64,000 nt of DNA from Rhodocyclaceae bacterium (GCA_013426785.1 JACDZI010000005.1:1-64000), one strand, 5' to 3'. Shown: positions 22,133 to 31,156, counted from the first letter of the stretch. A program made the numbers and translations. The notes: generated by a model from the letters alone, not told the origin.

Positions 22133-23302
22133 TCAAAACACGGCAATGCCTGTCTGGGCGCGGCCGAGAATCAGGGCGTGGATGTCGTGGGTGCCCTCGT
22201 AGGTATTCACCACCTCGAGATTCACAAGATGCCGGATCACGCCGAAGCTGTCCGAGATGCCATTACCGCCCAGCATGTCGCGCGCCTCGCGGGCGATGGC
22301 GAGCGCCTTGCCGGCATTATTGCGTTTGAGCAGCGAGGTCATTTCCGGGGCATCGTTGCCCTCGTCCTTGAGGCGGCCGAGGCGCAGGCAGCCCTGCAAG
22401 CCCAGCGCGATCTCGGTCTGCATGTCGGCCAGCTTCTTCTGGATCAACTGGTTGGCTGCCAGCGGTCGACCGAACTGGTTGCGGTCCAGCGTATAACGCC
22501 GGGCGGTATGCCAGCAGGCCTCCGCCGCGCCGAGCGCGCCCCAGGCTATTCCATACCTCGCGGCATTGAGGCAGGTAAACGGCCCCTTGAGGCCGCGAAT
22601 ATCGGGGAAAGCGTTTTCTTTCGGCACGAATACCTCGTCCATAACGATCTCTCCGGTCACCGAGGCGCGCAGGCCGACCTTGCCTTCGATCACCGGTGCT
22701 GTCAGCCCATGCATGCCTTTTTCCAGCACGAAGCCGCGAATCTGTCCTTCATCATCCTTCGCCCAGACGACGAAAATATCGGCAATCGGCGCATTGGTGA
22801 TCCAGGTCTTGGTGCCGGAAAGCAGGTAGCCGCCATCGGCCTGGCGGGCGCGGCTCAACATGCCCGCCGGGTCGGAACCATGATCCGGCTCGGTAATCCC
22901 GAAACAGCCGATCCACTCACCGCTGGCGAGTTTTTTCAGGCACTTCTGCTTGAGCGCGGCCGTGCCGAATTCGTAGATCGGCAGCATGACCAGCGAAGAC
23001 TGCACCGAGAGCATCGAGCGATAGCCGGAATCGACGCGTTCGATCTCGCGGGCGATCAAGCCGTAGCTCACCGTGTTGAGGCCGGCACCGCCCACTTCGA
23101 GCGGCAGGGTGCTGCCCAAGAGGCCGAGTGCGCCCATCTCGCGGAAGATCACCGGGTCGGTATGCTCATTACGGAACGCCTCGACCACCCGCGGCATCAA
23201 TTTGTCCTGCGCATAACGCTGCGCCGTATCGCGCACCAGCGCCTCTTCTTCGCTCAACTGCGCATCAAGGCGCAGGGGGTCGTCCCATTGAAACTTGACC
23301 AC
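22133..23302 (-). CDS. gcdH: Glutaryl-CoA dehydrogenase
   Basis: A 389-aa acyl-CoA dehydrogenase of the GCDH branch, which oxidatively decarboxylates glutaryl-CoA to crotonyl-CoA in lysine, tryptophan and anaerobic benzoyl-CoA pathways. It shows the FAD-binding [17 protein letters not shown], the [20 protein letters not shown] segment and the catalytic glutamate in [16 protein letters not shown]; the EPDHGSDP motif is characteristic of GCDH. Translation begins at GTG 23302 with AGGAG six bases upstream. It heads an operon with the TAXI-TRAP transporter, 50 bp before the binding-protein start. Confidence 0.93.
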   Translation of the reverse strand: MVKFQWDDPLRLDAQLSEEEALVRDTAQRYAQDKLMPRVVEAFRNEHTDPVIFREMGALGLLGSTLPLEVGGAGLNTVSYGLIAREIERVDSGYRSMLSVQSSLVMLPIYEFGTAALKQKCLKKLASGEWIGCFGITEPDHGSDPAGMLSRARQADGGYLLSGTKTWITNAPIADIFVVWAKDDEGQIRGFVLEKGMHGLTAPVIEGKVGLRASVTGEIVMDEVFVPKENAFPDIRGLKGPFTCLNAARYGIAWGALGAAEACWHTARRYTLDRNQFGRPLAANQLIQKKLADMQTEIALGLQGCLRLGRLKDEGNDAPEMTSLLKRNNAGKALAIAREARDMLGGNGISDSFGVIRHLVNLEVVNTYEGTHDIHALILGRAQTGIAVF

Positions 23303-23376
23303 GGCTCACTCCTGAAATCGAGTCGTCAGTTTAGCCGCAAGCCACGGTAGGATTGCGCCTTCAGGGAGGAGAAATC

Positions 23377-24162
23377 ATGGATCTGGGAATCAGCGGAAAA
23401 CGCGCGCTGGTCTGCGCCGCCAGCAAGGGACTGGGCCGCGCCTGTGCGCTGGCGCTGGCAGCTGAAGGTGTCGAGGTAAGCATCGTCGCCCGTGGCCGCG
23501 AAGCATTGGAAGCGACCGCACGCGAACTCGAAAAAGTCGGCGCTGGCAGGACGGCAGTCACGATGGTTTCCGCCGACATCACCACCCTGGAAGGTCGCGC
23601 CGCCGCCCTCGCCGCCTGCCCGCAACCGGACATCCTCATCAACAACGCCGGCGGCCCGCCGCCCGGCGATTTCCGCGACTGGAACCGCGACGACTGGCTG
23701 AAAGCGCTGGACGCCAACATGTTGGCGCCGATCGAGCTGATCAAGGCCACCATCGACGGCATGATCGAACGCAAATTCGGCCGCATCGTGAGCATCACCT
23801 CGGCGGCGGTGAAGGCTCCCATCGACGTATTGGGCCTGTCCAACGGTGCACGTTCCGGCCTCACCGGTTTCGTCGCCGGACTGGCCCGCCCGTCGGCAAA
23901 ACATAATGTGACCATCAACAACCTGCTGCCGGGCTTCTTCGCCACCGACCGCATGCACACGGTAATCACCGGGCAGGCCAAAACTCGGGGCGTCAGCTAT
24001 GAGCAGGCCCTCGCCGAGCGCATCGCCACCATCCCGGTCGCCCGCGTCGGCGACCCTGCGGAGTTCGGTGCCGCCTGCGCCTGGCTGTGCAGCGCCCAGG
24101 CGGGATTCATCACCGGCCAGAACTGGCTGCTGGATGGCGGGGCATATCCTGGGACGTTCTAA
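23377..24162 (+). CDS. SDR-family oxidoreductase
   Basis: A 261-aa classical short-chain dehydrogenase/reductase. The cofactor motif is ALVCAASKGLGRACALAL, the NNAG motif is present in ILINNAGGPPPGD, and the C-terminus GFITGQNWLLDGGAYPGTF is typical. The usual YxxxK catalytic pair is replaced by a sequence reading GLSNGARSGLTGF, as seen in a subgroup of SDRs that have lost the tyrosine, so catalysis may be altered. ATG 23377 has a near-perfect Shine-Dalgarno (AGGGAGGAG). A dispersed repeat copy encodes KVGAGRTA at about residues 53-60. Substrate is unknown. The 3' end overlaps hypE by 4 bp on the other strand. Confidence 0.85.
   Translation: MDLGISGKRALVCAASKGLGRACALALAAEGVEVSIVARGREALEATARELEKVGAGRTAVTMVSADITTLEGRAAALAACPQPDILINNAGGPPPGDFRDWNRDDWLKALDANMLAPIELIKATIDGMIERKFGRIVSITSAAVKAPIDVLGLSNGARSGLTGFVAGLARPSAKHNVTINNLLPGFFATDRMHTVITGQAKTRGVSYEQALAERIATIPVARVGDPAEFGAACAWLCSAQAGFITGQNWLLDGGAYPGTF
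23532..23556 (+). repeat. Dispersed repeat, copy 3
   Basis: One mismatch to the consensus (GGCAGGAC). Read in frame by the SDR gene as KVGAGRTA, in the loop before the strand that binds the cofactor ribose. Confidence 0.85.
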
Positions 24163-25208
24163 CAGATTCGCGGCAACTGTTCGCCCATCAACCAATCGAC
24201 GATGCGCCGCCCGCCCATGCAGGTAATCATCTGGACGAAGTGGTGTTCTTCGGCATGCACCGTGCCGATGCGCACGGCCTCTCTGCCCAATGGGTGGGCA
24301 CGCATGGCGGCGAGTACACGCTCGGCATCCACCGCGGCCAAAATGACCACCAGTTTGCCCTCGTTAGCCACATAGAGGGGATCGAGGCCAAGGAACTCGC
24401 AGGCCGCCGCCACGGCCGGCTTGACCGGGATCTTCGCCTCATCGAGCATCATCCCCACGCCGGACTGCCTGGAGATTTCGTTGAGGGTCGTCGCCAGGCC
24501 GCCGCGCGTCGGATCTCGCAGACAACGAAAGTCCGCGCCGGTTGCCAGCATGGCGGCGACCAATTCATATAGCGCAGCCGTATCGGAAACGATCGGCGCC
24601 TCAAATGAAAGATTCTCCCGCTGGCTCATGATCGCCATGCCGTGATCGCCGATGCTGCCCGACAGTAGGATCGCATCGCCCGGCCGCGCCCGCGCGCCTG
24701 AAAGTTCGACGCCCGGCGGCACGATGCCGATGCCCGTCGTCGTGATGAACACGCCGTCACCCTTGCCCCGCTCCACTACCTTGGTATCGCCCGCCACCAC
24801 CGGGACGCCGGCCGCGCGTGAAGCGGCGGCAATCGAGACCACGATGCGATCCAGATCGGCCAGCGGAAAACCCTCCTCGATGATGAAGCCCGCCGTCAGC
24901 GCAAGCGGCCGCGCGCCCATCATCGCCACGTCGTTGAGCGTGCCATGCACCGCCAGGCAACCAATATCTCCACCGGGAAAGAACAGTGGCGACACCACAT
25001 GGCAGTCGGTGCTGACGACGATACGACCTACAAAACTCTGCTCCGGCAGGACGGCACCATCATCGCCCTGACGCAGGCATTCGTTGTCCAGATGACGGGC
25101 GAACAGTTCCTCGACCAATTGCGCACCGGCGCGACCGCCGGCACCATGGCTCAGGTCGATACGGCCGTGCTTCAGATCGAGTGGGCGGACGTAGGCTTGC
25201 CGGGGCAC
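24159..25208 (-). CDS. hypE: [NiFe]-hydrogenase maturation protein HypE
   Basis: A 349-aa PurM/AIR-synthase-like protein that dehydrates the carbamoyl group placed on its C-terminal cysteine by HypF, forming the CN ligands of the NiFe centre. The diagnostic C-terminus PRIC is intact. Other signatures are DLSHGAGGRAG at the N-terminus, VVAGDTKVVERG in the middle and DPTRGGLATTLNEI. Starts at GTG 25208 with AGGG a few bases upstream. No other hyp or hydrogenase genes are visible within the window; its neighbours are an SDR gene and a motility-associated small gene. Confidence 0.96.
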   Translation of the reverse strand: MPRQAYVRPLDLKHGRIDLSHGAGGRAGAQLVEELFARHLDNECLRQGDDGAVLPEQSFVGRIVVSTDCHVVSPLFFPGGDIGCLAVHGTLNDVAMMGARPLALTAGFIIEEGFPLADLDRIVVSIAAASRAAGVPVVAGDTKVVERGKGDGVFITTTGIGIVPPGVELSGARARPGDAILLSGSIGDHGMAIMSQRENLSFEAPIVSDTAALYELVAAMLATGADFRCLRDPTRGGLATTLNEISRQSGVGMMLDEAKIPVKPAVAAACEFLGLDPLYVANEGKLVVILAAVDAERVLAAMRAHPLGREAVRIGTVHAEEHHFVQMITCMGGRRIVDWLMGEQLPRIC

Positions 25209-25218
25209 GAAATTTCCC

Positions 25219-25245
25219 TATAGTATTTTGCGACCTTGCCGTAAT
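25219..25245 (+). promoter_or_regulatory. Possible sigma-28 promoter for the YjfB-type gene
   Basis: TATAGTAT, 11 bases, GCCGTAAT: 6 of 8 and 5 of 8 matches to TAAAGTTT-N11-GCCGATAA, with correct spacing and 24 bp before the ATG. The match is weaker than at fliC1. Confidence 0.4.
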
Positions 25246-25268
25246 AACGCATGCAAGGAGATTTATAC

Positions 25269-25460
25269 ATGGATACGCTCGCCATCGCCGCCATCGCCAC
25301 CGAAATGGCCACTACCCGCACCCAGCAGGCGGCGCAAATTGCCGTGCTAAAAAAAGCGATGGAACTACAGGGTCAGGGAGCCGTCCAGTTGGTCATGGCT
25401 ACCACCCAGACCATCAATAACCCGCCACATCTGGGCAACAACGTCGACGTATTTGTCTGA
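25269..25460 (+). CDS. YjfB family putative motility protein
   Basis: A 63-aa protein that begins MDTLAIAAIATEMATTR and ends NPPHLGNNVDVFV, the pattern of the YjfB family (short, helical, alanine/glutamine-rich, no signal peptide). Members are often found next to flagellar or chemotaxis genes in Bacillus and Proteobacteria, and are described as putative motility proteins; the role is unknown. AAGGAG lies 8 bases before the ATG. The context, next to a flagellin and a sigma-28-like promoter, fits a motility function. Confidence 0.72.
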   Translation: MDTLAIAAIATEMATTRTQQAAQIAVLKKAMELQGQGAVQLVMATTQTINNPPHLGNNVDVFV

Positions 25461-25464
25461 AGCC

Positions 25465-25878
25465 TTATTGCCGCAAGGGTGACGCAGCCAAGGCGGTGGG
25501 CGGCGTTGCATCCTGCTCCAGATAGGGATAGGCAAGGCATCCCGCCCCGCCTCCCAGCACCAGACCTCTGATGTAGTCAATCGCCTCGACACGGGTCTCG
25601 CACGCCTCTGGCGAAACGAACCAGGTCTGCAAAGATTGCCGGTCCGCCGTGTTCCAGTCTGCCACATAGGTCGCCCAGTCCGCAGCGACATAACCAGCAA
25701 AGTAAGGTGAGCTATCGACCAGACTGAAATGAACCGCATCCATGACCCACAGCAAATCGTCGGCATCCACCAGTTGCGCGGCGATACGCCGGGCATGGGC
25801 GGGTGGCAAGACATTCAACAGGGCATGGAAACGATCCAGGGAAAACTCTATCCGACGTCCGCTCGGCAAGGTAGGCAT
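25465..25878 (-). CDS. Unrecognised protein upstream of the flagellin cluster
   Basis: A 137-aa protein (from ATG 25878, with GGAG six bases upstream; the frame opens at 25890). No family was recognised. It is soluble, rich in acidic and aromatic residues, without a signal peptide or membrane helix. Notable stretches are LVDADDLLWVMDAVHFSLVD and RGLVLGGGAGCLAYPYLEQ. The C-terminal 15 residues are low in complexity. It converges with the YjfB-type gene (4-bp gap) and diverges from fliC1. Good ribosome binding site and codon usage argue for a real gene. Confidence 0.65.
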   Translation of the reverse strand: MPTLPSGRRIEFSLDRFHALLNVLPPAHARRIAAQLVDADDLLWVMDAVHFSLVDSSPYFAGYVAADWATYVADWNTADRQSLQTWFVSPEACETRVEAIDYIRGLVLGGGAGCLAYPYLEQDATPPTALAASPLRQ

Positions 25879-25972
25879 GGTGATCTCCAATGAAATGTCC
25901 AGTTTTCTTAAGCGATTACCATGCCAGCAACTTGTAACAAATCTGGGCGGAAATGCACCAATAAAAAACTCC

Positions 25973-25999
25973 TAAAGTTTCCCCGTATGCCACCGATAA
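25973..25999 (+). promoter_or_regulatory. Sigma-28 promoter of fliC1
   Basis: TAAAGTTT, 11 bases, ACCGATAA: 15 of 16 positions match the FliA consensus TAAAGTTT-N11-GCCGATAA. It lies 97 bp upstream of the first flagellin gene, leaving a leader of about 90 bases that contains a 12-bp GC palindrome at 26034-26045. Confidence 0.88.
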
Positions 26000-26095
26000 A
26001 GCTCCTGTCAGCGGGTTAAACCGCGATCAAACCGGCGCCGGCGCCAACGTTTAGGGAAGCAGCCGACGAGGACAACCTCTCTAAGGAGCTGAAAA

Positions 26096-27937
26096 ATGGC
26101 ACAAGTCATCAACACCAACATCTCGTCGCTGAACGCCCAGCGCAACCTCACCACCTCGCAGTCGTCTCTCGCAACCTCCCTGCAGCGCCTGTCTTCCGGC
26201 CTGCGCATCAACAGCGCAAAAGACGACGCCGCCGGCATGTCGATTGCGGACCGGATGACCTCGCAGGTTCGCGGCCTGAACCAGGCAGCCCGTAACGCCA
26301 ACGACGGCATTTCGCTGGCCCAAACGACCGAAGGTGGTTTAACCGCCATTGGCGAAAACCTGCAGCGTATGCGCGAACTGGCAATCCAGTCCGCCAACAG
26401 CACGAACTCCACCTCCGACCGCGCCTCGCTAAACCTAGAAGTGCAGTCGCTGATGGCAGAAATAACCCGCGTTGCCAGCACCACCCAGTTCAACGGCCTG
26501 AACCTGCTCGACGGTACCTTTCAGAACTCGCAGTTCCAGGTCGGTGCCAATGCCAACCAGACCATCTCTGTCAGCGTTTCCGGCGCCACCACCAACCTGA
26601 TCGGTGCCTACCAGCAAACTGGTACGGCAGTCACGAGTTCAGCATTTACGGGTGCTAATTTCACGATTACCCCCTCGGGCGGCAGTGCTGTCACTATTGG
26701 CGTTTCTGTTGCGACAGGTTCCGCTGGCAATAACTTGGTAACAGCAGATAGCGCAGCCGCCAAGACTGCTGCCATTAACGCAAAGTTCTCCGAAACAGAT
26801 GTCTCGGCTACTGCTACAAACTCAGTCAGTGGCACAGCGCCAATTGCCCGCTCTGGCCTCGCCAGTGGCGCGCTGGTTATCAATGGAGTTTCAATCGGCG
26901 CTATTGCTTCCAGCACGAGTGCCGTCACCCAAGGCAATAATGCTGCTACAGCTATCAATGCCCAGGAATCTTTAACTGGAGTTACAGCAGTTGCCGACGC
27001 CAGTACTGGCGCCCTAACATTGACTGCCGCTGACGGCCGCAATATTGAACTGACCTCATCGGCAGCTACTGCAGCAGGTGCTCAGGCAATTCAGAACGCA
27101 ACGGGCCTTGATGTATCAGCAGGTGCCAATGCCGCCCTGCACGAGGTAAACACACTGACGTTTGGCGCTGGTAACTTGGATTCAGGTGCACCCGCCTTGG
27201 CTACCGGCGACACATTCACTCTCGGGGGCCTGACATATCAACTGACGACTGATGGTACTGTCTCTGGCAGTAATGTTGCAGTAACCGTTGCAGCAGCTAG
27301 TACGCCGACCGCCACTATCCTTGCCCTGCAAACTGCAATTAATGCTGAACACACTGCTGGTCGTACGAGCGTTGTCGCATCAGGGGCTTCTGCAACGAAC
27401 CTTACTCTTACAGATGACAAGCTTGGCTCTGCAAACATCGTTTACTCTGAAACCTCGGCTGGCACAGCGTCAGCGGTTGTAACTACTGCGGGCACTGCTG
27501 CTGCTGATGGCAACGGAGTTACTACGCGCGGCACGATCACCCTCAGCTCAGGAACTGCCTTTACTATCGCGGGTGCTGAAGCCGGATATGCCGGCTTAAG
27601 TGCTACCTCTGCTTCCCTGACAACCCTCTCCACGGTGAGTGTCTCGACAGTCACGGGCGCCAACAACGCCATCGACATCCTCGACGGTGCCCTGAGCCAG
27701 GTGAACTCGATGCGTGCCAACCTCGGTGCGGTACAGAACCGGTTCAGTGCCACGGTGGCCAACCTGACGACTTCGTCGGAAAACCTCAGCGCCGCCCGTT
27801 CGCGGATTCAGGATGCCGACTTCGCCCAGGAAACGGCCAACCTGACCCGTGCCCAGATCCTGCAACAAGCGGGGATCGCGATGCTGGCCCAGGCAAATTC
27901 GCTGCCGAACAACGTGCTGACCCTCCTGCAAAGTTAA
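26096..27937 (+). CDS. fliC: Flagellin (first copy)
   Basis: A 613-aa flagellin, the filament subunit. The N-terminal D0/D1 region is [20 protein letters not shown] followed by [20 protein letters not shown], and the C-terminal D1/D0 region ends [20 protein letters not shown]. Between them lies a long Thr/Ser/Ala-rich variable region (about residues 175-520) with flagellin hook-IN-like repeats, forming surface domains D2/D3. Length is above the usual 280-500. A strong ribosome binding site (AAGGAG) precedes the ATG, and transcription is probably sigma-28 dependent. flaG follows after a hairpin. A second, longer flagellin is 765 bp further downstream. Confidence 0.97.
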   Translation: MAQVINTNISSLNAQRNLTTSQSSLATSLQRLSSGLRINSAKDDAAGMSIADRMTSQVRGLNQAARNANDGISLAQTTEGGLTAIGENLQRMRELAIQSANSTNSTSDRASLNLEVQSLMAEITRVASTTQFNGLNLLDGTFQNSQFQVGANANQTISVSVSGATTNLIGAYQQTGTAVTSSAFTGANFTITPSGGSAVTIGVSVATGSAGNNLVTADSAAAKTAAINAKFSETDVSATATNSVSGTAPIARSGLASGALVINGVSIGAIASSTSAVTQGNNAATAINAQESLTGVTAVADASTGALTLTAADGRNIELTSSAATAAGAQAIQNATGLDVSAGANAALHEVNTLTFGAGNLDSGAPALATGDTFTLGGLTYQLTTDGTVSGSNVAVTVAAASTPTATILALQTAINAEHTAGRTSVVASGASATNLTLTDDKLGSANIVYSETSAGTASAVVTTAGTAAADGNGVTTRGTITLSSGTAFTIAGAEAGYAGLSATSASLTTLSTVSVSTVTGANNAIDILDGALSQVNSMRANLGAVQNRFSATVANLTTSSENLSAARSRIQDADFAQETANLTRAQILQQAGIAMLAQANSLPNNVLTLLQS

Positions 27938-27963
27938 TCAGGGAGCTCGCTGAGTAACGACTG

Positions 27964-27985
27964 ACGGTGGTGGCAACACCACCGT
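27964..27985 (+). terminator. Hairpin between fliC1 and flaG
   Basis: A perfect 9-bp stem ACGGTGGTG/CACCACCGT with a GCAA tetraloop. There is no T-run, so it may act as an attenuator or 3' stabiliser that lets fliC1 mRNA exceed flaG mRNA. Confidence 0.55.
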
Positions 27986-28008
27986 CTCACTGGTCAAGGA
28001 GAAAGCTC

Positions 28009-28368
28009 ATGGCAATTACAATCGGCAATTCCGGCACTGCGAATGCCGCGCCGCTGCCAGTCGCCCCACAAGGTGCGCCACAGCAGCAGCCGGCAGTCAA
28101 GGTGGCGGTCGCCGTGCCTGAGCCTCCCCAGCAGCAGTCCAAACCCGAGCAACTGCAAAAGGCGGTGGAATCGCTGAAGCAGTTGATCGAAACGAAAGCA
28201 CCAAACAAACTCTCGTTTTCGATCGATGATTCAACCGGCAAGGCCATCGTCAGGATTACCGATGCACAAACGGGCGAAATGATCCGCCAGATCCCCTCCG
28301 AGGAAATGCTGGAAATCGCCCGGTCGATCCACATGATGCAAGGAACACTGCTGCAACAGGAAGCTTAA
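28009..28368 (+). CDS. flaG: FlaG family protein
   Basis: A 119-aa FlaG protein, which influences filament length. The proline/glutamine-rich N-terminus (about residues 15-50) is followed by the conserved domain NKLSFSIDDSTGKAIVRITD and the family motif IRQIPSEEMLEIARSI. ATG 28009 was chosen because AAGGAG lies eight bases upstream; an in-frame GTG earlier (27967) overlaps the hairpin. It sits between two flagellin genes, followed by a terminator. Confidence 0.93.
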   Translation: MAITIGNSGTANAAPLPVAPQGAPQQQPAVKVAVAVPEPPQQQSKPEQLQKAVESLKQLIETKAPNKLSFSIDDSTGKAIVRITDAQTGEMIRQIPSEEMLEIARSIHMMQGTLLQQEA

Positions 28369-28395
28369 GCACAAGCGCATCACGGCAACAAAGCA

Positions 28396-28430
28396 AAGCC
28401 CGCCCGGCGAAAACTGAGGCGGGCTTATTC
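28396..28430 (+). terminator. Rho-independent terminator after flaG
   Basis: A 9-bp stem AAGCCCGCC/GGCGGGCTT with a 13-base loop, followed by ATTCATT. It ends the fliC1-flaG transcript and insulates the sigma-54-dependent second flagellin. Confidence 0.75.
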
Positions 28431-28444
28431 ATTGCTGGAATGAT

Positions 28445-28469
28445 AAAAGCCGGCACTGGCGGGACGGCA
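28445..28469 (+). repeat. Dispersed repeat, copy 4
   Basis: Intergenic copy with two mismatches (GCCGGCACTGG instead of GTCGGCGCTGG), directly after the flaG terminator. Confidence 0.8.
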
Positions 28470-28494
28470 CCACCTAAGCCAATACGTTCCGCAT

Positions 28495-28509
28495 CGGCAA
28501 GCCTTGCCG
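28495..28509. promoter_or_regulatory. CGGCAA-N3-TTGCCG palindrome upstream of fliC2
   Basis: Perfect 6-3-6 inverted repeat about 85 bp upstream of the -24 element of fliC2, in an activator-like position. Overlapping TTGCCG/CGGCAA half-sites recur to 28534. It matches the palindrome found upstream of fliF. Confidence 0.5.
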
Positions 28510-28593
28510 GCAACCTGCCCATGCTTGCCGGCAAACCGGTCAAGTTGCCTGAAATAGAACGTTTCCCCTTTTCTTTTCGCCATCAACTCCAGA

Positions 28594-28609
28594 TGGCACG
28601 CTTGCTGCT
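28594..28609 (+). promoter_or_regulatory. Sigma-54 promoter of the second flagellin
   Basis: TGGCACG then TTGCTGCT with GG-N10-GC spacing (GG 28595-28596, GC 28607-28608). The first half matches the -24 consensus TGGCACG exactly. It implies a leader of about 80 bases. Confidence 0.75.
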
Positions 28610-28701
28610 AATCGTCACTCAAGCAATCAACTTGAGTCTGTATTTCTGTTGCTAATACGGGGCAAATCGATACACAGCAGCATGTCGACAAGGAGAGTCT
28701 C

Positions 28702-30966
28702 ATGTCACAAGTCATCAATACCAACATTGCCTCGCTGAATGCACAGCGCAACCTCAGCAGTTCGCAAGGCGAGCTGGCAACCTCGTTGCAGCGGCTTTCC
28801 TCCGGCCTGCGCATCAACAGCGCTAAGGACGATGCCGCGGGCCTCGCCATCGCGGACCGGATGAGTTCTCAGGTGCGCGGCCTGAATCAGGCAACCCGTA
28901 ACGCCAACGATGGCATTTCGCTGGCTCAGGTGGCTGAAGGTGCGCTAGGCGAGACCAACAACATCCTGCAGCGGATTCGCGAGTTGTCGATCCAGTCGGC
29001 CAACGCCACCAACAGCGCTTCAGACCGCCTGGCCCTGCAATCCGAGGTCAATCAGTTGATTGCGGAACTCGACCGTATCGCGAATACCACTTCGTTCAAC
29101 GGGTTGAAACTGCTCGATGGCAACTTCGTCGCCCAGAACTTCCAGGTCGGCGCCGAGGCCAACCAAACAATTTCGGTATCGATGTCCGGCGCCACCAGCG
29201 ACTCGCTGGGTATCAACAAGGCCGACAGCAACAACACGATTACCGGTATCGAAAACGCTACCAACGGCGGCCCGGTTGCACAAAGCCGGTCACTGACACG
29301 AACTGCCGACAGTGCCGCCAACCTGGCCTTTGGCGCAGAAACCATCACCGTCACCGATCTTAATGGCAACGCCGTAACACTTGACATGACCACGGCAGAC
29401 AATGCCAACGGCGCATTAACACTAGGCGCCACCGGATTGATCACTCAATTGGGTGCCTTGACCGGAGTGGCATCGGTAACCGGGACGGGGGCCACCGCTG
29501 ACATCGTTCTTGGCAACCTCTCACTGGCGAACACGGATACTATCACCTTCAACTTAGGGGGCACGAATGCAGCCGCGACAGCTTATACATTTACCAACAG
29601 CACCGGCGGTGCTCTTACTGGCGACGCACTGGTCGCTGCCGTAGCAGCCGATCTTGCCACAAATGCCGCAGCCACCTCTCGCTCATTCGATGTAAGCGTA
29701 GTCAATAGCGGTGCCAATGACATCATCAGAATCACATCATGGGCTTCAGACATTTCGGTCGACACATTTGCTACTACAGGAACGGGAACGACAATCACCT
29801 TCAACAGCCAGACACTGACAGAGGGAGCTGCGGACTCCGCAGTTGCCGTGCAACAACTTGATGTGACCCTGACTGCTGGCTACACCATCAAGACCAATGT
29901 CACCTCACCAACCGCCCTGACCGGGTTGTTCACGCTGGCAAACGGCATCGCCACCCCGGTGGGTTATGGCAATGCCGACGTCTCAGGCGGTAACAACGTC
30001 GCGGCCCAGACGTTGACCATCAACGGCACGACCAGCAACACCGTTACCGTCGAGGCCGATGATTCGGCCAAGACGATCGCCGCAGGAATCAATGCCGTTG
30101 CCGACAAGACCGGTGTCAATGCTACTGCCCGCACCCTCGCCACCATCAGCAATCTCGATACCGCAGGTGTGGTGTCTTTCTCGCTGTTCGGCTCGAATAC
30201 CACCGGTGAAGACATCTCGGCCAACATTACTGATGCGACCGACCTCACCGAACTCTCCAACGCCATCAACAGTCAGACCGGCAAGACCGGCATCGTCGCC
30301 AAGCTTTCGGTCGACAAAGCGTCGATCCTGCTCGAGCAGGCCAATGGTGATGACATCAAGATTGAGGGTTTCAGCCACTCGGCAGCCGTCGTCAGCAATA
30401 CTGCGCCGACAGTCGTTAGTCTCAACATCACCGGCAATACCGGCAGCGCGACCACACTGCAGGCCGGTGGCGGCGACACTGCCGCAGGTGCGGCAGGATT
30501 CCTCGCCGGTAGCCGCGATTCGACCGTGGTCGGCGGCAACGTTGAATTCAAGGCTGTCAGCGGTTATTTCAGCGTGAAATCAAGTGTTGATCAGCTCAAC
30601 GGTGGGCTGTTCTCCGGTTACGCCGATATCCTGCAGGCTAGCATGCAGCAGAAGGTTAGCGAAATTGACATCAGTTCAGCCGAAGGCGCGAACAAAGCCA
30701 TCGACATCATGGATGGCGCCCTGGCCCGCATCAACAGCATCCGCGCCGACCTAGGTGCCGTACAGAACCGTTTTGGTTCCACTATCGCCAACCTGACGAC
30801 AGGTGCGGAAAACCTCAGCGCCGCCCGTTCGCGGATTCAGGATGCCGACTTCGCCCAGGAAACTGCCGCACTGACCCGTGCCCAGATTCTCCAACAAGCG
30901 GGGATTGCAATGCTCGCCCAGGCCAATACCCTGCCGGAACAGGTATTGCAACTGCTGCAACAATAA
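28702..30966 (+). CDS. Flagellin (second copy)
   Basis: A 754-aa flagellin with the same terminal domains as fliC1 ([20 protein letters not shown] at the start, [20 protein letters not shown] at the end) but a different and longer variable centre (about residues 175-655). The centre is rich in Thr, Asn and Asp and contains hook-IN-like repeats such as [26 protein letters not shown] precedes the ATG. A sigma-54 promoter lies upstream rather than sigma-28, and a strong terminator follows. The two flagellins may be made at different stages or form distinct filament segments. Confidence 0.96.
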   Translation: MSQVINTNIASLNAQRNLSSSQGELATSLQRLSSGLRINSAKDDAAGLAIADRMSSQVRGLNQATRNANDGISLAQVAEGALGETNNILQRIRELSIQSANATNSASDRLALQSEVNQLIAELDRIANTTSFNGLKLLDGNFVAQNFQVGAEANQTISVSMSGATSDSLGINKADSNNTITGIENATNGGPVAQSRSLTRTADSAANLAFGAETITVTDLNGNAVTLDMTTADNANGALTLGATGLITQLGALTGVASVTGTGATADIVLGNLSLANTDTITFNLGGTNAAATAYTFTNSTGGALTGDALVAAVAADLATNAAATSRSFDVSVVNSGANDIIRITSWASDISVDTFATTGTGTTITFNSQTLTEGAADSAVAVQQLDVTLTAGYTIKTNVTSPTALTGLFTLANGIATPVGYGNADVSGGNNVAAQTLTINGTTSNTVTVEADDSAKTIAAGINAVADKTGVNATARTLATISNLDTAGVVSFSLFGSNTTGEDISANITDATDLTELSNAINSQTGKTGIVAKLSVDKASILLEQANGDDIKIEGFSHSAAVVSNTAPTVVSLNITGNTGSATTLQAGGGDTAAGAAGFLAGSRDSTVVGGNVEFKAVSGYFSVKSSVDQLNGGLFSGYADILQASMQQKVSEIDISSAEGANKAIDIMDGALARINSIRADLGAVQNRFGSTIANLTTGAENLSAARSRIQDADFAQETAALTRAQILQQAGIAMLAQANTLPEQVLQLLQQ

Positions 30967-30987
30967 CAGGCATCTGCTCCAGGCAAG

Positions 30988-31011
30988 CCCGCGCTTGTGC
31001 GCGGGTTTTTT
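30988..31011 (+). terminator. Rho-independent terminator after second flagellin
   Basis: Stem CCCGCGC/GCGCGGG with a TTGT loop followed by six T residues: a strong intrinsic terminator 21 bp after the stop codon. Confidence 0.93.
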
Positions 31012-31106
31012 CTTGTCATGGATAGAGCTTTCGCCAATAATCAGTCCACCACGAATATCAAGGGGAAATCCATGAGAACCGTTACTGCCCGACCAAGCCG
31101 GTGCGG

Positions 31107-31131
31107 AAATCTCGGCGCGGGCGGCATGGCA
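31107..31131 (+). repeat. Degenerate dispersed repeat
   Basis: 20 of 25 positions match the repeat consensus (AAATCTCGGCGCGGGCGGCATGGCA-like, read here as CTCGGCGCGGGCGGCATGGC). It is intergenic, between the fliC2 terminator and the fliD promoter. It probably represents a decayed copy, but chance similarity cannot be excluded. Confidence 0.4.
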
Positions 31132-31156
31132 TAACAACATGGAACGCATCCTGCTC

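Larger units (their letters stand above)
28369..28701. other. 333-bp regulatory gap between flaG and the second flagellin
   Basis: No gene is seen here. In order it holds a rho-independent terminator (28396-28430), a dispersed repeat copy (28445-28469), a cluster of CGGCAA/TTGCCG palindromes (28495-28534), a sigma-54 promoter (28594-28609), a 7-bp inverted repeat ACTCAAG/CTTGAGT (28617-28637) in the leader, and the ribosome binding site of fliC2. Confidence 0.8.

Noticed and set aside
25041-25057. CGGCAGGACGGCA in hypE
   Set aside because: Only half the repeat matches and the residues belong to the conserved DDGAVLPE region of HypE.
31018-31134. Possible 38-codon ORF between fliC2 and fliD
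   Set aside because: No ribosome binding site was seen, it starts within a few bases of the terminator, and it runs through the degenerate repeat; no support as a gene.
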